From Terramyces sp. JEL0728 (taxonomy: Eukaryota > Chytridiomycota > Chytridiomycetes > Rhizophydiales > Terramycetaceae): a stretch of 64,000 bases of DNA. Of this stretch, positions 42,510 through 53,288 are shown in pieces. The stretch is taken from the NCBI GenBank assembly GCA_027603945.1, contig JADIIU010000035.1, positions 1-64,000 on the forward strand. Direction: 5' to 3'. The notes beneath the pieces are model-generated. The model worked only from the letters and a program-made list of their open reading frames with translations. It did not search any database and was not told where the DNA came from. The translations under genes and the position numbers were made by a program. Position 1 is the stretch's first letter. The number at the start of each line of letters is the position of its first letter.

Positions 42510-44804
42510 TTAATAAGGAGAGTTGACAATATTGGAGCGAGATTTTAGTAATTTCACTGGGGTGCTAAGGTGGTTCTTTTTGACCATTTCAACATTACTT
42601 GGAAGTGCAACAATGATATCTCTATCTTGGCCGTACTTGAAATTATCTGCCACGACTTTTTCAGTGTATTCTTTGATGGTGTAATTGTAGTACTTTCCTA
42701 GCTTGACTTCTCTGAAATTCCAGCTGATAATGAATTTGCCTGTGGACGTAATTATACGTTTTTCACGTCCTCCTAGTTCAGCATTGAATTTAGCGGGAGT
42801 AAATGAAATATTTGGTCCAAGCCAAGCTAAGTTAGTCTAATATTACCTGCATGCTCAGGTTTGAGAGTTAGTCTTCTCGGAGTTGGCTTAATTGATTTTT
42901 CAAATGACGACCTTTGTTCCCCTTTCACTGTGGTTTGAATAAGCAGCAAATAGGTTTTGCAAGTCGCCAAGACATAGTCCCCATTTTCAGTAGTGTCAAT
43001 ACCAATGATTGGATCTCCAAGGCCTGGCAACGATGTTTTGGCAATCTTACCAAGCTTGTCGTAGAGCCGGATTTCACCCTTTTCTGACCCAACAACCATT
43101 CGCCCATCTCCAGTAGTAGCAATGGTGGAAAATTGCAAATTGGTACTGTAAATCTTGGAGGTATCTTGAACAACCTTGGATTGGCTAAGACGAGGATCAA
43201 TCTTGAACATTGATTTTTGATTAATACCCAAAACAGTCTGTTCATTTGTAAGTTGTGCATATTTGGCTTCTGGAGCAATTTCAGTAACAGAGATGTTTTC
43301 ATCCACATTCCATTCTTCGACTACTTTTCCTGTTTCCAAGTCCATCCTGTAGACATTTCTGTTATCACCAGGTTTCATCATCAAGAGTGAAGAATCTTGC
43401 TGGTGCAACATAACTTTTCTAGGAGAAAAGAATTGTCCGTTTAGCGTCCCGATATTGCTAAATTAGAGATTCTTACTTGATTGTGGTTGCAAATTCTAGA
43501 TCTTCTTCTTCTCCATGTTTGAAAACGCCGATTTTATTTCCTCTCACCACGAATGAGCGGTTATGCTTGTAGCCAACTGCCAACAAGCTATTTTCAGATT
43601 TGTCATTGAATGGATTTTCTTGTTCTCTCAGTGGTGCTACATCCTCTTCTTCTTCTTCTTCTTCGTCTGATGGTAGTCGTTCATCGTCAATTTCCATATC
43701 TTCAAACATGTTTTGGATGAATTCCTGTTCGATTTTTTTGGCTTTACTAAACAGAGATTTGTTGGTAGATTCGTAAAGGCAGTTACTGAACCAGTGGTTG
43801 AATTCTTGATAAATTTCCTTGTCATTCTTATCAAACTTTAAAGACCACGAGACTGGATTGTCTGAGATGGTATTCCAAATGAAAGCCAACTGTTCACTAT
43901 CAAAGAACGGACAAATATCATTCCTTAATTCTTGAACAATGCTTGCACTGCCATCAATGTACACTACATATTGGTATTTGAATTCCTCTTCCTGCGATTT
44001 TATCAATTCCACTCGAACAGCCGGAAAACATTGGATGAAAGTGGTTGAAACTACATCATATATCCATAGTTCGCAATTCATTTTGATTAGAACCTCTCCC
44101 TTCTCAACTTTGGCAGGTTTGAGGATGCCTCTTACCCTTTTTTGAACAGAAGAGATATCTGTTGGTGCCAGGTTAGTTTCAGGCTTGACAGGAGCGTTGC
44201 TTTGTTGTGGTTTTTTAGGAGTCGTGGACTAGTGTTAGTTCTCGATTACCTTCCAAGCACCAATGGAAGTTTGCGCAACTCTTTCTCGGTAGTGCTGAAC
44301 GTATCTGGCATACTCGCTACTAGTAATTTCATCTTTGGGTTTTTTGAATTGGCGCTCCATCATGGAATAGTGCACTGCTTCTTCAAAAAGATCAACATTG
44401 CTTCCAGGTATTGTTGAATCAACGTTATACTCCCATCCACAAACACCGGATTCGTCTTCAATGTCTGCCCAAATTATTCTGAAACGATCTCGCTTGAGCA
44501 TCAACTGCGCATCAATTAAAAAAGAAGCTTCAAAATCATTTAGTTCGTGGTCGTCATCTGCATGACTATCCGAGTCTTCTGATTTCGTAATCAATAGTTC
44601 GTAATTGAAAGGTGTGCCAGTTGATTTTACGGCAATTGTTGCGTCATTGTAAATCAATTTTTTGGATTCATTTGAAGTAGGATCCAAGTAAAATAGCTTC
44701 CCTGATGGCAACGAAACTACTGTCCCGTCTCCCTGTCCAAACACCAAGCTTCCTACTGCTTTCAAAAGAAACATTTTTGTGATCGAGTCAGAAAGTTCGA
44801 ACAT
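42510..44804 (-). CDS. VID27: VID27-like WD40-type cytoplasmic protein
   Basis: VID27 is a fungal/plant protein linked to vacuole import and degradation of fructose-1,6-bisphosphatase. Three introns (21, 19, 20 nt) give 744 residues. Features: PH-like N-terminal region (GSLVFGQGDGTVVSLPSG), acidic linker (EEEEEEED), the AVGYKHNRSFVVRGNKIGVF strand, the propeller KPGDNRNVYRMDLETGKVV, GSEKGEIRLYDKLGKIAKT and PGLGDPIIGIDTTENGDYV, and C-terminal FTPAKFN...REKRIITSTG. The last exon is needed for this end. Confidence 0.93.
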
Positions 44805-44827
44805 GGAAAATCAATTTATTACAAACC

Positions 44828-45438
44828 CTACCAGCAAGCACCAAATATGGGTTGGCATCCAGTCCCGCAATAATCACTGGAGTCTCCGCAGGAATTTGAC
44901 CGACCACAACACCTTCCTACTGCGTCTGCACACATAAACTTTGCTGAAGCACCACACCTACTTCCATCAGGAGAAATTGGGTACAGAGGTATTGGTGGTG
45001 GATGTCTAGCTGGTCTACACTGGCCATACCCAGCTTGGCATCCATTAGAGCAATGCAGCTCGTCAAACCCTGTATTAACAACCGAATACCACACTTTCCA
45101 AACGCTGAACAGCAACTATGAGGAACTCCACAACTTGTTCCATAATCTACCCCGCAATTACCATCAGTTGATAACGGATAGCTGTAAGATGGCTGACAAT
45201 AATTATTGTTTGACGACTGATCTTGACATACACATTGTTGATTGGAGAACGAGAATGGCAGTTGGCATCCTCTTCCACAAAACTCTTTTGTGAAACCGCA
45301 ATATCCATACTGCGAACAACAGGCGTCTTGCACCGAACATGTGCCTATATTTGGGCCACAAGTTCCGTCTGATGTACCTGATGGCTGTTGGCAGTCGGAT
45401 GCACATAATCCTGTTAATAGCAGATTCAAAACAATCAT
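44828..45438 (-). CDS. Secreted protein with three CBM18 chitin-binding (hevein-type) domains
   Basis: One 20-nt intron, inside the second domain, gives 196 residues. ATG 45438 starts a signal peptide (MIVLNLLLTGLCA). Three hevein-like modules follow: CGPNIGTCSVQDACCSQYG (about 25-60), CGVDYGTSCGVPHSCCSAFG (about 92-126) and CGASAKFMCADAVGRCCG (about 155-191), each with the CC-S-x-x-G/S-x-CG core. The third is the most divergent. No catalytic domain: likely binds and shields wall chitin or host/prey chitin; in chytrids CBM18 expansions are common. Confidence 0.92.
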
Positions 45439-45616
45439 TGAATCGAAAAAGAAACAGAACGCGTTTTGTTGACTGCAACTCCGACTTGAAAGGTACGCAC
45501 TCAGTCTGGCAATGGTCCACAAAGAACACCAAATACATAATTTATTATTTAATTTACAATCAATTGCACCTTGAGGATCAACTTGGAACAAAAATTATTC
45601 GCAGATGATATGACTG

Positions 45617-46024
45617 TCAAACCCCAGAGAAATGGAATTGCAGACTTGCAGGTTCCAAACACTTAATTTCATCAAATATTCTAAAGTAACCGGGCTCTTC
45701 CAATTGGGTAGCAAATAAAACATCCGGCGAAACGCTTCCTGGAAACTGCGGTATGCTGGAAGGTGATACATTCGTGTGGACATTTACCGACAGAGTGGAT
45801 TCCATGCTCCGGTATATCTCTGAATTGATTTTGCTTGACTGAGTAGTTTGATCCTGTAAATCGTGCGCAGACATATCAATATACGATAGCCTCACTTTCA
45901 AAGGTTCATTAACCCACAACTCGAGGACTTTTTGGTGAATTTCAGCTTGGTTTCGTAGATTGAACTGTTTTGCAATATCCTGTTGCTTCTCATTCTTGTA
46001 CAGCGCAAAGCTGTTGGCTGCCAT
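45617..46024 (-). CDS. HMG-box-like protein, N-terminus uncertain
   Basis: The 135-residue frame starts MAANSFALYKNEKQQDIAKQ and continues EIHQKVLELWVNEPLKVRLSY, a good match to the three helices of an HMG box (N-S-F...Y-K-x-E, ...V-L-E-L-W...NEP-x-V...Y). The usual K-R-P-x lead-in is missing or altered; the open frame reads upstream as HYASAM, so an exon further upstream (ATG near 46149) may be joined by an intron of 41 nt, longer than normal here. The C-terminal half is Ser/Pro-rich. Might be a sequence-specific or mating-type-like HMG factor; evidence is insufficient. Confidence 0.5.
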   Translation of the reverse strand: MAANSFALYKNEKQQDIAKQFNLRNQAEIHQKVLELWVNEPLKVRLSYIDMSAHDLQDQTTQSSKINSEIYRSMESTLSVNVHTNVSPSSIPQFPGSVSPDVLFATQLEEPGYFRIFDEIKCLEPASLQFHFSGV

Positions 46025-46157
46025 CGCTGAAGCATAGTGCTTGATAGGTATTTATTAATTGGTAATTGACACCTCATGACTTTACAGACTCGGGTAGTGA
46101 ACCAAGGCGAAGCTTCTTTGAAAGCAATACAAAATTCCAAAATTTGCATAATCATTA

Positions 46158-46796
46158 TTAATTATTCCATTTAGGCACAGCTATAGGCGCATCGTCATCA
46201 AATGCATCCGCCCAGCTGGAAGAGTTTTGGAGGATTTCGCTGACATCTTTTTCTACGACTTTACTTTTTGCTTTTACGAGTTCTTCCACATGCTTTCCAT
46301 GCGACTCTTTACGATTACCTTTACTTTTGGCAACGGGTCTGATATCTGCGCTCTTATCAGTTGCCTTGTCTCCCAGCCGGTCAAAAACAGATGGCTTTGT
46401 AATTTGTATCTTTGCGGTTTGTGTTGGTTCCTTCTGTGGAGTATCTTTCAGTTTAGGCTTGGGCCCCAACCTATCAAATACTGACGGTTTCTCTTCTGGT
46501 TTAGGCGCTTTGTGATACTTTTCCTCCTCTATTTCTATCCGCTCCTTGTATTTACCCTCATCTTTATCCTTTCCTGCTTTGCGACTGGCTGGCTTCTCTC
46601 CTAATCTATCAACTACTGATGGCGTATCTCTAGGTTTGTCTTTTTTATTGTGGTGTTTTGATTTTCGTTGTGGGGATTTTTGTCTTGGTTTTGGCTTTAC
46701 TTTCTCCGCTTCTTCAGTTTCCCAGGCATGCGGGGTTCTATAGAAGGAAGGGTCTACGCTGGGCAGTAACTTTTTCGCTGCGTCTTTGTTTTCCAT
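46158..46796 (-). CDS. Lys-rich protein with three PSV(V/F)DRLG motifs
   Basis: Intronless, 212 residues, very basic and predicted disordered. The octamer PSVVDRLG at 59-66 and PSVFDRLG at 104-111 and 135-142 recurs with G-(E/P/D)-K after it; a C-terminal segment SWADAFDDDAPIAVPKW is acidic and could be a short binding helix. The motif occurs in various eukaryotic RNA-associated proteins as I recall, but I cannot assign this gene to a family. The start at 46796 is the first ATG of the frame. Confidence 0.65.
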   Translation of the reverse strand: MENKDAAKKLLPSVDPSFYRTPHAWETEEAEKVKPKPRQKSPQRKSKHHNKKDKPRDTPSVVDRLGEKPASRKAGKDKDEGKYKERIEIEEEKYHKAPKPEEKPSVFDRLGPKPKLKDTPQKEPTQTAKIQITKPSVFDRLGDKATDKSADIRPVAKSKGNRKESHGKHVEELVKAKSKVVEKDVSEILQNSSSWADAFDDDAPIAVPKWNN

Positions 46797-46833
46797 CCAG
46801 ATATTTCAAAAAAAGTTTAAAAAATAATGGAGT

Positions 46834-47783
46834 TTATATAAATTCCTTCTCCATGCCGAGCAGAACATTATCAATAATTCTAGTATTTCCTACTTTGATA
46901 GCACCGCTGAGGATAGCACCTTCTTTGCCTACAGTCTCTACTTCAGTTAGGGACAATGGTTCGGCGATAGAAAGGTATTCCAATTTGATATTCTTTTCTT
47001 GTAAAATCACCTGCTCTGCTTTTCGAATCAACTCCTTTCTGTCTCGTACCCCAGCTCCAAATGCCGCAATGGCTGCTTGCATTCCCTTGTACAAAATTGG
47101 TGCTAATTCTCTTTCCTGTGGAGAAAGATATCTGTTACGGGAACTCATGGCTAATCCATCTAATTCTCTTTTTGTTTCTGCAACAACAATTTTCAAATTA
47201 AAGTGCAAGTCGCGAACCATAGTCCTGACTACTGAACATTGCTGAACATCTTTTTGGCCAAAGAAAGCATGAGTTGGTTGAATGATATTGAACAATTTGG
47301 TAACTACTGTTGCAACTCCTCTGAAAAAGTGTGGTCTGATGCTTCCTTCCATCTGATGCGACTTTCCTAATACTTGCACAAAAGTTCCCGCTTGCTGGTC
47401 CACTTGTAACGGAATTCCAGCAGGGTACATTTCAGCTACACTCGGAACAAATACGACATTGGTGTTTACTTTGGCCAGCAAGTCCAAATCTGACTCCAGG
47501 GTCTTTGGATATTTATTCAAATCTTCGTGTGGAGCAAATTGTGCTGGGTTTACAAATATAGATGCGACTGCAACATCACAGTTGGATTTTGCCAATTCAG
47601 CTAGACTGGTATGTCCAGTATGTAATGCCCCCTTTGTAAATAAAAGAATACCATGGTTGGCACAAATCCAACGGTTTTTCCTTGTCTGTACCACTCATTT
47701 CTCAGCTGCTGGTATTCTTTGATGGTATGCACTACTTTTGGCCTTGAACTGAGTTTTCGAATTTGGATTGCGAGTCTTTGCAT
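46834..47783 (-). CDS. PAN6: Pantothenate synthetase (pantoate-beta-alanine ligase)
   Basis: Last step of pantothenate (vitamin B5) synthesis, ATP + pantoate + beta-alanine. One 20-nt intron restores the ATP-binding motif FVPTM-GALHTGHTSL (HxGH type) and gives 309 residues. Other motifs: SIFVNPAQFAPHEDLNKYP, FFRGVATVVTKLFNII, AFFGQKDVQQ and the second signature GLAMSSRNRYLS. Start: ATG 47783 yields a basic, Ser-containing presequence (MQRLAIQIRKLSSRPK); an in-frame ATG at 47834 adds 17 residues. Confidence 0.94.
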
Positions 47784-47902
47784 CTTGGAAAATTTAGGCG
47801 GTTGGATCGGCACGCATATCTGTTGCATTAACATATGATCTGGAACGCCCGTCAGTTTCCAGTTACAGTAAGGCTGCTGGCCAATTCAAAATTAATAATT
47901 AT

Positions 47903-48859
47903 TTATTGGGTAACTACAACTTGAATTGGCATCTTGAAAATAGCGTAATCATCAATATCCGTAAACCGTAGCGATATCCTCAGATAATGGGATACAGACA
48001 AGAGTTTGCCACTAGTCGGCTGATGAATTTGTTTTGCATCTGTTAGATCGTACAAATCCAGCAGACAGGGTTCATCCCAAGTGGGAGTATCATACACCAC
48101 TGCACGTATGATTTCGGTAGAACTCTTTGCCGTGTATTCAATGCCCAAGTTGTTTTTCTTTTTGTACTTTACTTTCTCAACCAAAGTATACTGCACCTGC
48201 TCTATTTCAAACACGCCAATGTCTGGGGAACACTCTTGCGAAAAGGTTACTACCGGGCGGAATGATGATATCAAGAATTGAGAGTCTTCCAACGTGTGAA
48301 CCAATAGCATTCGCGAGCCGCTGGATGATACGGTGATTGGCCATTTGTTGACTGTCCAATCTTCGCCGAATGATACCAATTGTTTTGCATTAGGTCTGTA
48401 CACTAACGGGACGCTGGTTGTGCAAACGGATCGTGGACAGTTGGGCTGCTCTATATTTGCATTGATTTCATATGAAATACTTCCGAAATCGCCAGAGAAG
48501 GCATCCGGACACTGCAATGCAGATAATTCTATTTCAAATGGTATACAGGTTGATTGATCTGAATTGGTGCCTGATAACGCAGTCGATTTCTGCAGGAATT
48601 GGAACGACTTTAAATATCTGCCATCCCCAACCATCTCTGTGCCAACAATCGTCAATATAATCCGGTAAGGAGCAGGGATTGCTAATTGAACGGTTCCTTG
48701 AATACAAAATCGGGCATTAGTAAAAGCCGTTGTAGCTTCTAAACTATTCTTTATGAAATGAGGTATAAATTTTTGCAATGGACTGAGTTGAGCCATCGGA
48801 GGTCTGACTATATGGAAATCTGTTGATAATCGCAATTCCGGTCTTGAGAAATTGGGCAT
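47903..48859 (-). CDS. Arrestin-domain protein (ART/alpha-arrestin-like)
   Basis: Intronless, 318 residues. Beta-rich sequence with the alternation expected of two arrestin lobes: VQLAIPAPYRIILTIVGTE, FEIELSALQCPDAF, SISYEINANIE for the N-lobe, and VFEIEQVQYTLVEKVKY plus YLRISLRFTDIDDYAIFKMPIQVVV for the C-lobe, which ends as such proteins do. No PY motifs seen, so ubiquitin-ligase recruitment is not evident. Likely a trafficking adaptor; family membership by pattern only. Confidence 0.6.
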   Translation of the reverse strand: MPNFSRPELRLSTDFHIVRPPMAQLSPLQKFIPHFIKNSLEATTAFTNARFCIQGTVQLAIPAPYRIILTIVGTEMVGDGRYLKSFQFLQKSTALSGTNSDQSTCIPFEIELSALQCPDAFSGDFGSISYEINANIEQPNCPRSVCTTSVPLVYRPNAKQLVSFGEDWTVNKWPITVSSSGSRMLLVHTLEDSQFLISSFRPVVTFSQECSPDIGVFEIEQVQYTLVEKVKYKKKNNLGIEYTAKSSTEIIRAVVYDTPTWDEPCLLDLYDLTDAKQIHQPTSGKLLSVSHYLRISLRFTDIDDYAIFKMPIQVVVTQ

Positions 48860-49099
48860 AGGAGGTGTGTGTTTGGTGATCCCTCGCCTTAAATATTTAA
48901 TTTAGCGTCTGATGCAGGGTTACACAGTGATCGATCAGGCTCAATATTTCGGAACCAGATCAAAAGGCAAGGATAGTTGCACAGAGCTATGTGATTCGCA
49001 TGAGCTACTGAAAGATGCCGCTGGATGTTCTCGCATTCGTTGGATGGATATCCTTCCACCAAAGGCTCTTTCTATGAAATATGCCAAAGAGAGAATTTA

Positions 49100-49723
49100 T
49101 TACAGTGAACCAATAGTGCTAATCAAATTGTCGCTAAAGTAGTCCTCGACATGAGTGCCATTCACTTGGATGTACGGAACCCCATGAATACCACGCAATT
49201 GTGCTTCCCCACATTCCTTGTTTACTTGATCTTTTCCTTCATCCGAATTCAAGTATTCAAGGGCCTTGTCTTTGTTACCACCAGCTCTTGCATAGCATTC
49301 GCCTAGTACTGCAAAGTCACCAATATTCTGAGCCTTTTCGTGGTAGGCAGCCAGCAGTTCGCTCTTGACTTGAGAAGCGATTCCATTCTGGCCGGCTAGA
49401 TGAATCAAACGATGTGCATTCAGCGTATTTGCGACCAGCCCGGCATGATTGAATTTAATTCCAAGCGGTTCGCCAACTTGCTTTATTCTGGCCGACATCA
49501 TTTGAAACCGATCTTTTCCAAATCGCTGCTCATACATTTCAACCTTATCCTTTCCTTCTATGGGAAGAGCTGGGTTGAGTTGGAAAGGGTGGTAGCGAAC
49601 ATCAAATTGAATATCGGGGAAATTCTTCATTGCGGTTTCCAGGTGTTTCTTTCCTACATAACACCAAGGACAGATTACATCTGATGTGAAATCGATTCGA
49701 ACTGTTTTCATTTTGGATAACAT
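49100..49723 (-). CDS. DsbA-family oxidoreductase, FrnE-like
   Basis: Intronless, 207 residues. The N-terminal IDFTSDVICPWCYVGKKHLE contains the CPWC active site of FrnE-type DsbA proteins (polyketide/thiol-disulfide enzymes), with YHPFQLNPALP following and HAGLVANTLNAHRLIHLAG, ECYARAGGN and GVPYIQVNG (cis-Pro loop GVP) later, all family marks. Cytosolic, with no targeting signal. An open + strand frame overlaps its last 43 bp. Confidence 0.9.
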   Translation of the reverse strand: MLSKMKTVRIDFTSDVICPWCYVGKKHLETAMKNFPDIQFDVRYHPFQLNPALPIEGKDKVEMYEQRFGKDRFQMMSARIKQVGEPLGIKFNHAGLVANTLNAHRLIHLAGQNGIASQVKSELLAAYHEKAQNIGDFAVLGECYARAGGNKDKALEYLNSDEGKDQVNKECGEAQLRGIHGVPYIQVNGTHVEDYFSDNLISTIGSL

Positions 49724-49792
49724 CGTGTGCCGGATTTTTCCGCATATTTAAACAATAACTTAATGCGTCAGAATCGATTGGAATAATTTTTA

Positions 49793-50298
49793 TTAAGCAA
49801 AATAGCCTAGTAGAGCGATAAAGGGACCCAAGGCATAGCTGTACTCGGAGGCAGAGTTTTTAACTTGCTGGACGATGGCGGTTGGTGTGCTGGTTGCTGA
49901 AGTAGCTGCCGATGCGGAATTTGGGGATCCAGCCTTTGCCGTGATTGTATGGGTTTGTTGGAAAAATACTTGCCATGCAGGAGGGACCGGGAGATTGAGT
50001 GCATTTAGTCCGACTGATGCGCATAAGCTATTCATCTCAGGCACAACATTATTTTCCAAATCTTGCTGGACAGTGACATTTCCGGGACACTGTTGATAGC
50101 ACAAAGATTGATGGTACATTTGATAGCACAGGCATTGGTTGTAATACGTAGGGCTGCTGGTTTGAATCATGGCACATGTGGTTTCCTTGTAGTTTTCAAT
50201 AATGTCCAAACACGGTTGAAAGTTTGTCAACGAGCAATCTTGGGACCTTGCAGCTGAAATTAAAGCGAATTACCAGCAATCAATAATGCAAATATCAT
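49793..50298 (-). CDS. Cys-rich secreted protein with GPI-type C-terminus
   Basis: A 20-nt intron joins a signal-peptide exon (ATG 50298, MIFALLIAA) to the body; 161 residues. Eight cysteines fall in the first ~75 residues after the signal (DC...CLD...CAM...CLCYQ...CYQQC...LCA). A Ser/Thr/Ala stretch follows and the last 15 residues are hydrophobic (LGPFIALLGYFA), typical of a GPI-anchor signal. It may be a small CFEM-like or wall-anchored protein, though the eight-Cys CFEM pattern is not clear. Confidence 0.65.
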
Positions 50299-50922
50299 TT
50301 GTTTATTCAAAGAGGTTTGCTTATTTATATTATTTGTGTACAATGTAAACAAAAACCGGTATTATCACGCGCGATTAATCAAGGAGTATCATTGAGAAAC
50401 AAACTGTTTCTGAACAGTGCGCAGGCAATTATTGGCACCCTGCTGTCCGGGATAAGAGCACTCATTATGGCTATACAAGTGAAAATGACTGAACAATCTG
50501 CTTTAATGCAAGAGGTTGATAACAAAAAGGGATCAGAACTTCTTAGAGATTCGCAAGTCATTGGCCGAACACATGGTGTTAGCCTGCAAGTTAACTGTTC
50601 ATCACTTCCCAGGGAGAATTCACTTTACTTGCAATAAACCTTGTATCTTGAAATTTTGATTTGTTGTGATCAGATTCGCCTTGATCTCGCGCAGAGAGAC
50701 ACTAATCTGTAGACTGGTCTCTGGCGGTTACAAAAGATATCATCACTTCAAAGACTTACTGCATGTAAAGCAAATTCACAAGGAATTTTGGCACATCTTT
50801 GCTTGAAATGCAAGGGCTAGGGCTAGAATGTGGCGCATCATTAGAAAAAAAACGAGCAGCGAACGATTGGCCAAAAAACCGCGAGAATCGATTGGTTGAA
50901 GCAAATTTAAGCTACAGACAAG
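50299..50922. other. 624-bp interval with no supported gene
   Basis: A + strand frame of 112 codons (50299-50637) begins at TTG and has its first ATG at 50467 (57 codons left, M-A-I-Q-V-K-M-T-E-Q). It is not recognisable and has no intron/branch support. Nothing else identified; it probably contains the NF-YB promoter. Confidence 0.35.
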
Positions 50923-51441
50923 ATGGGAAAAGGAACTGAAAGCGAAGAACAAGACAGACTACTCCCTATAGCAAACGTAGCTCGAATAATGAAAAGAGGT
51001 CTGCCTGAAAATGCCAAGATTGCCAAAGATGCAAAAGAGTGTATACAGGTACCTGGCTGCTTAATCTAGGAATGCGTATCAGAATTTATATCATTTGTAA
51101 CATCTGAAGGTACTCGTTCCTAATTCAGCCAGCGATAGGTGTGTCCATGAAAAAAGAAAGACTATAAATGCAGAGGATATCTTGTGGGCTATCCAATCTC
51201 TAGGATTTGATTCCTACCACGATACATTGAATTTATATTTGGTGAAATACCGTGAAGTAAGTGAAATTAATACCAGTCTTTAAAGTCTGATAAGCCAAAG
51301 GAAGAAGAGACTCATGCCAAGCCGAGTATGGATCTATTGCGGGCGATGCAGAACCAGCAACTGGCTGCACGATTGCAGGGGCAGCTGGATGGACAGCAGT
51401 TTCAGCTAAATCGAAATGATCCGCAGAATTTCAATTACTAG
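50923..51441 (+). CDS. HAP3: CCAAT-binding factor subunit NF-YB/HAP3 (histone fold)
   Basis: HAP3 pairs with HAP5 and HAP2 to bind CCAAT boxes and regulate respiratory and other genes. Three introns (21 nt at 51049-51069, then 19 and 20 nt) break the frame, so no exon is long; joined they encode 152 residues. The NF-YB core is present: [53 protein letters not shown], and [19 protein letters not shown]. The C-terminal tail is Gln-rich. ATG 50923 starts 15 codons before the core. Confidence 0.92.
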
Positions 51442-51469
51442 TGCAATAAATACCTATCTCTTTATTAAG

Positions 51470-52789
51470 TTAATCCCAGTCTGGAATCACTTTTTGATCA
51501 CTATGGCACATTTGCTGGTATTCCTGCTCTGTCAAAGACATTTTCTTTGCCTGCTTCATGAAGGCTTCAAAAGTACACAATGATAGATCATTTCTATAGT
51601 GATCTTTAGGTGCCTTACAAGCGGGAATTGCTATTGATTCGCCATTGTACTTCATTTGGACGTAGCCTTTTGATTTGGATGAGGGATATGGCTTCTTTTC
51701 TTGGAAATATTCAAATGTAAGTGACGATCCAAATCCAGGGTACGGATAGTCGCCATCGAATGCTCTGAAGGATATTAATAGTGGGATGATGGTCCTTGGT
51801 TTAGTTTGAATTACGAGTCGTGTCCAGAAAAGATTGCCATTTTTGGAGTGTTTGGAATGGCATTCCTCATATCTTCCATAGGTTTAAATAGTTCTGGGAT
51901 GAATCGTCCAATCGCTCTTTTCGTGAAATTGTCATCCTTTTCATATAAGCGGGCCCTTGGATTATTAGGATATTACCACAAATCAATAGTCAACCCTTCC
52001 AACTTACCATGATCATCTTCAGTAACTCCCTTGGGCAATTCAATGCCGTTGCCGACCATGCAGCTGAACACATCGTACAGTCGATACACTTGGTTTTCGT
52101 TGGATTTAGTGCCATGCATCGTGTGCCAAAACGACAATGGGTTCAGCACGCTAACTAGTCTCTGTTGGTGTTTCTTTGCGAAAAGATCCCTTAATATCTT
52201 TGTGTCGTATACCATGGACGAACACGCATCGTGGGGATACATGGTTTCATGTTCGGTATCTTTAACAAGGACCTTTGGACTTCCAATAGTGTCCTTTTTC
52301 GGATATAAACCATGCAATAAATATTGTAGCGATTCAACAGTCCTTAGATAGTTGGTGGAACGAAGTGCAATTTCAGCTGATTCTGTATTCCAGACAGGAG
52401 AGAGTAGTTTGCCAAGATAATGCTCTCGCAACCATTTACCGACATTTTGCATTCCGTTTTTCCCAGCATCAGTCAACTGTCCTGAAAAGCAACGTTTAAT
52501 ACGTGTTTACCATTGATTGTGTTTTACCTTTTCCAATTGTTTTTGCAATTCATCCTTTCCGCTTTGTCCAAATTCAAAATCCAATTCGTGATTGCTTTCT
52601 GTTGTCAATGTCAGTTACCGTGTACTTTATGGAACGCTGCATAGAAGCTGGGTAGGACATTGCATAATTTCCATTGCGGAGCACTTGGGAAATGACTGGT
52701 TGAAAACACTGGGGATCTTGCCCCTTTATTATCTAGTAGTTACCATGTCTGTGAATAAATAGGACTTGCTGTAATTCGAGATTGTCCAT
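51470..52789 (-). CDS. Histidine acid phosphatase-like protein (clade 2)
   Basis: Five introns (four of 20-21 nt and one of 51 nt) give 395 residues. RHG motif: FIHRHGARSPVF near the N-terminus; later WxTESAEIALRSTNYLRTVES-type helix and the proton-donor motif GHDST restored across a 20-nt intron. No signal peptide, so it is probably intracellular, like ACP6/LPAP-type members rather than secreted phytases. The 51-nt intron ends ...GGACAG; the internal ...TTTTCAG acceptor would put the following exon out of frame. Substrate unknown. Confidence 0.85.
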
Positions 52790-53288
52790 TTCAACTTTAG
52801 ACAAAATAAATTTACATGCATGCCGATTAGATTCCAGATGAAAATTGCTCAAAGAATCAGCGATACGGATACTCAAGACATTGCAACTGCTTTCAGGACC
52901 ATCTCGAGACTTGTGTGGAACAACCTGCTCTCACTTGATTTAGTATAGTTACTGCAGCTCTCAGTCCAATAGCTTTCCCTAGATGGCTGCTTACCTAATT
53001 GCGGGAAAAGGGGTATCGAGATGCTTACATAATCCATCTTTTTCAAAGTTGCTTAGCTAATGTGGCGCGAACCAGTCCTTGAAATATTGCATATCAAGTG
53101 CTGGCTGCAGATAAGAAGCATTACAGAGCCGGCAAAATTAAGACACCCCTACTCCAAACCACTTGCTTCCACTTTTTCCGGGCTGAATTCATGCATTAAC
53201 TAATCTTTGACTTTAACATTGATAGCTGTGGCGCAAATCACTGATTTTGTATAAAATGCTCGAAAAAACTGAATCGAGTCAACTAATA
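52790..53288. promoter_or_regulatory. Divergent intergenic region (499 bp) with MET6 TATA box
   Basis: TATAAAAT at 53250-53257 is 39 bp before the MET6 ATG. A 44-codon + strand frame (from ATG 52820) is present but unsupported. Confidence 0.5.

Noticed and set aside
50299..50637. 112-codon + strand frame
   Set aside because: Starts with TTG, first ATG far inside, no recognisable motif; kept only as an interval note.
52820..52954. 44-codon + strand frame upstream of MET6
   Set aside because: No domain, no good intron continuation, no TATA; within a divergent promoter region.
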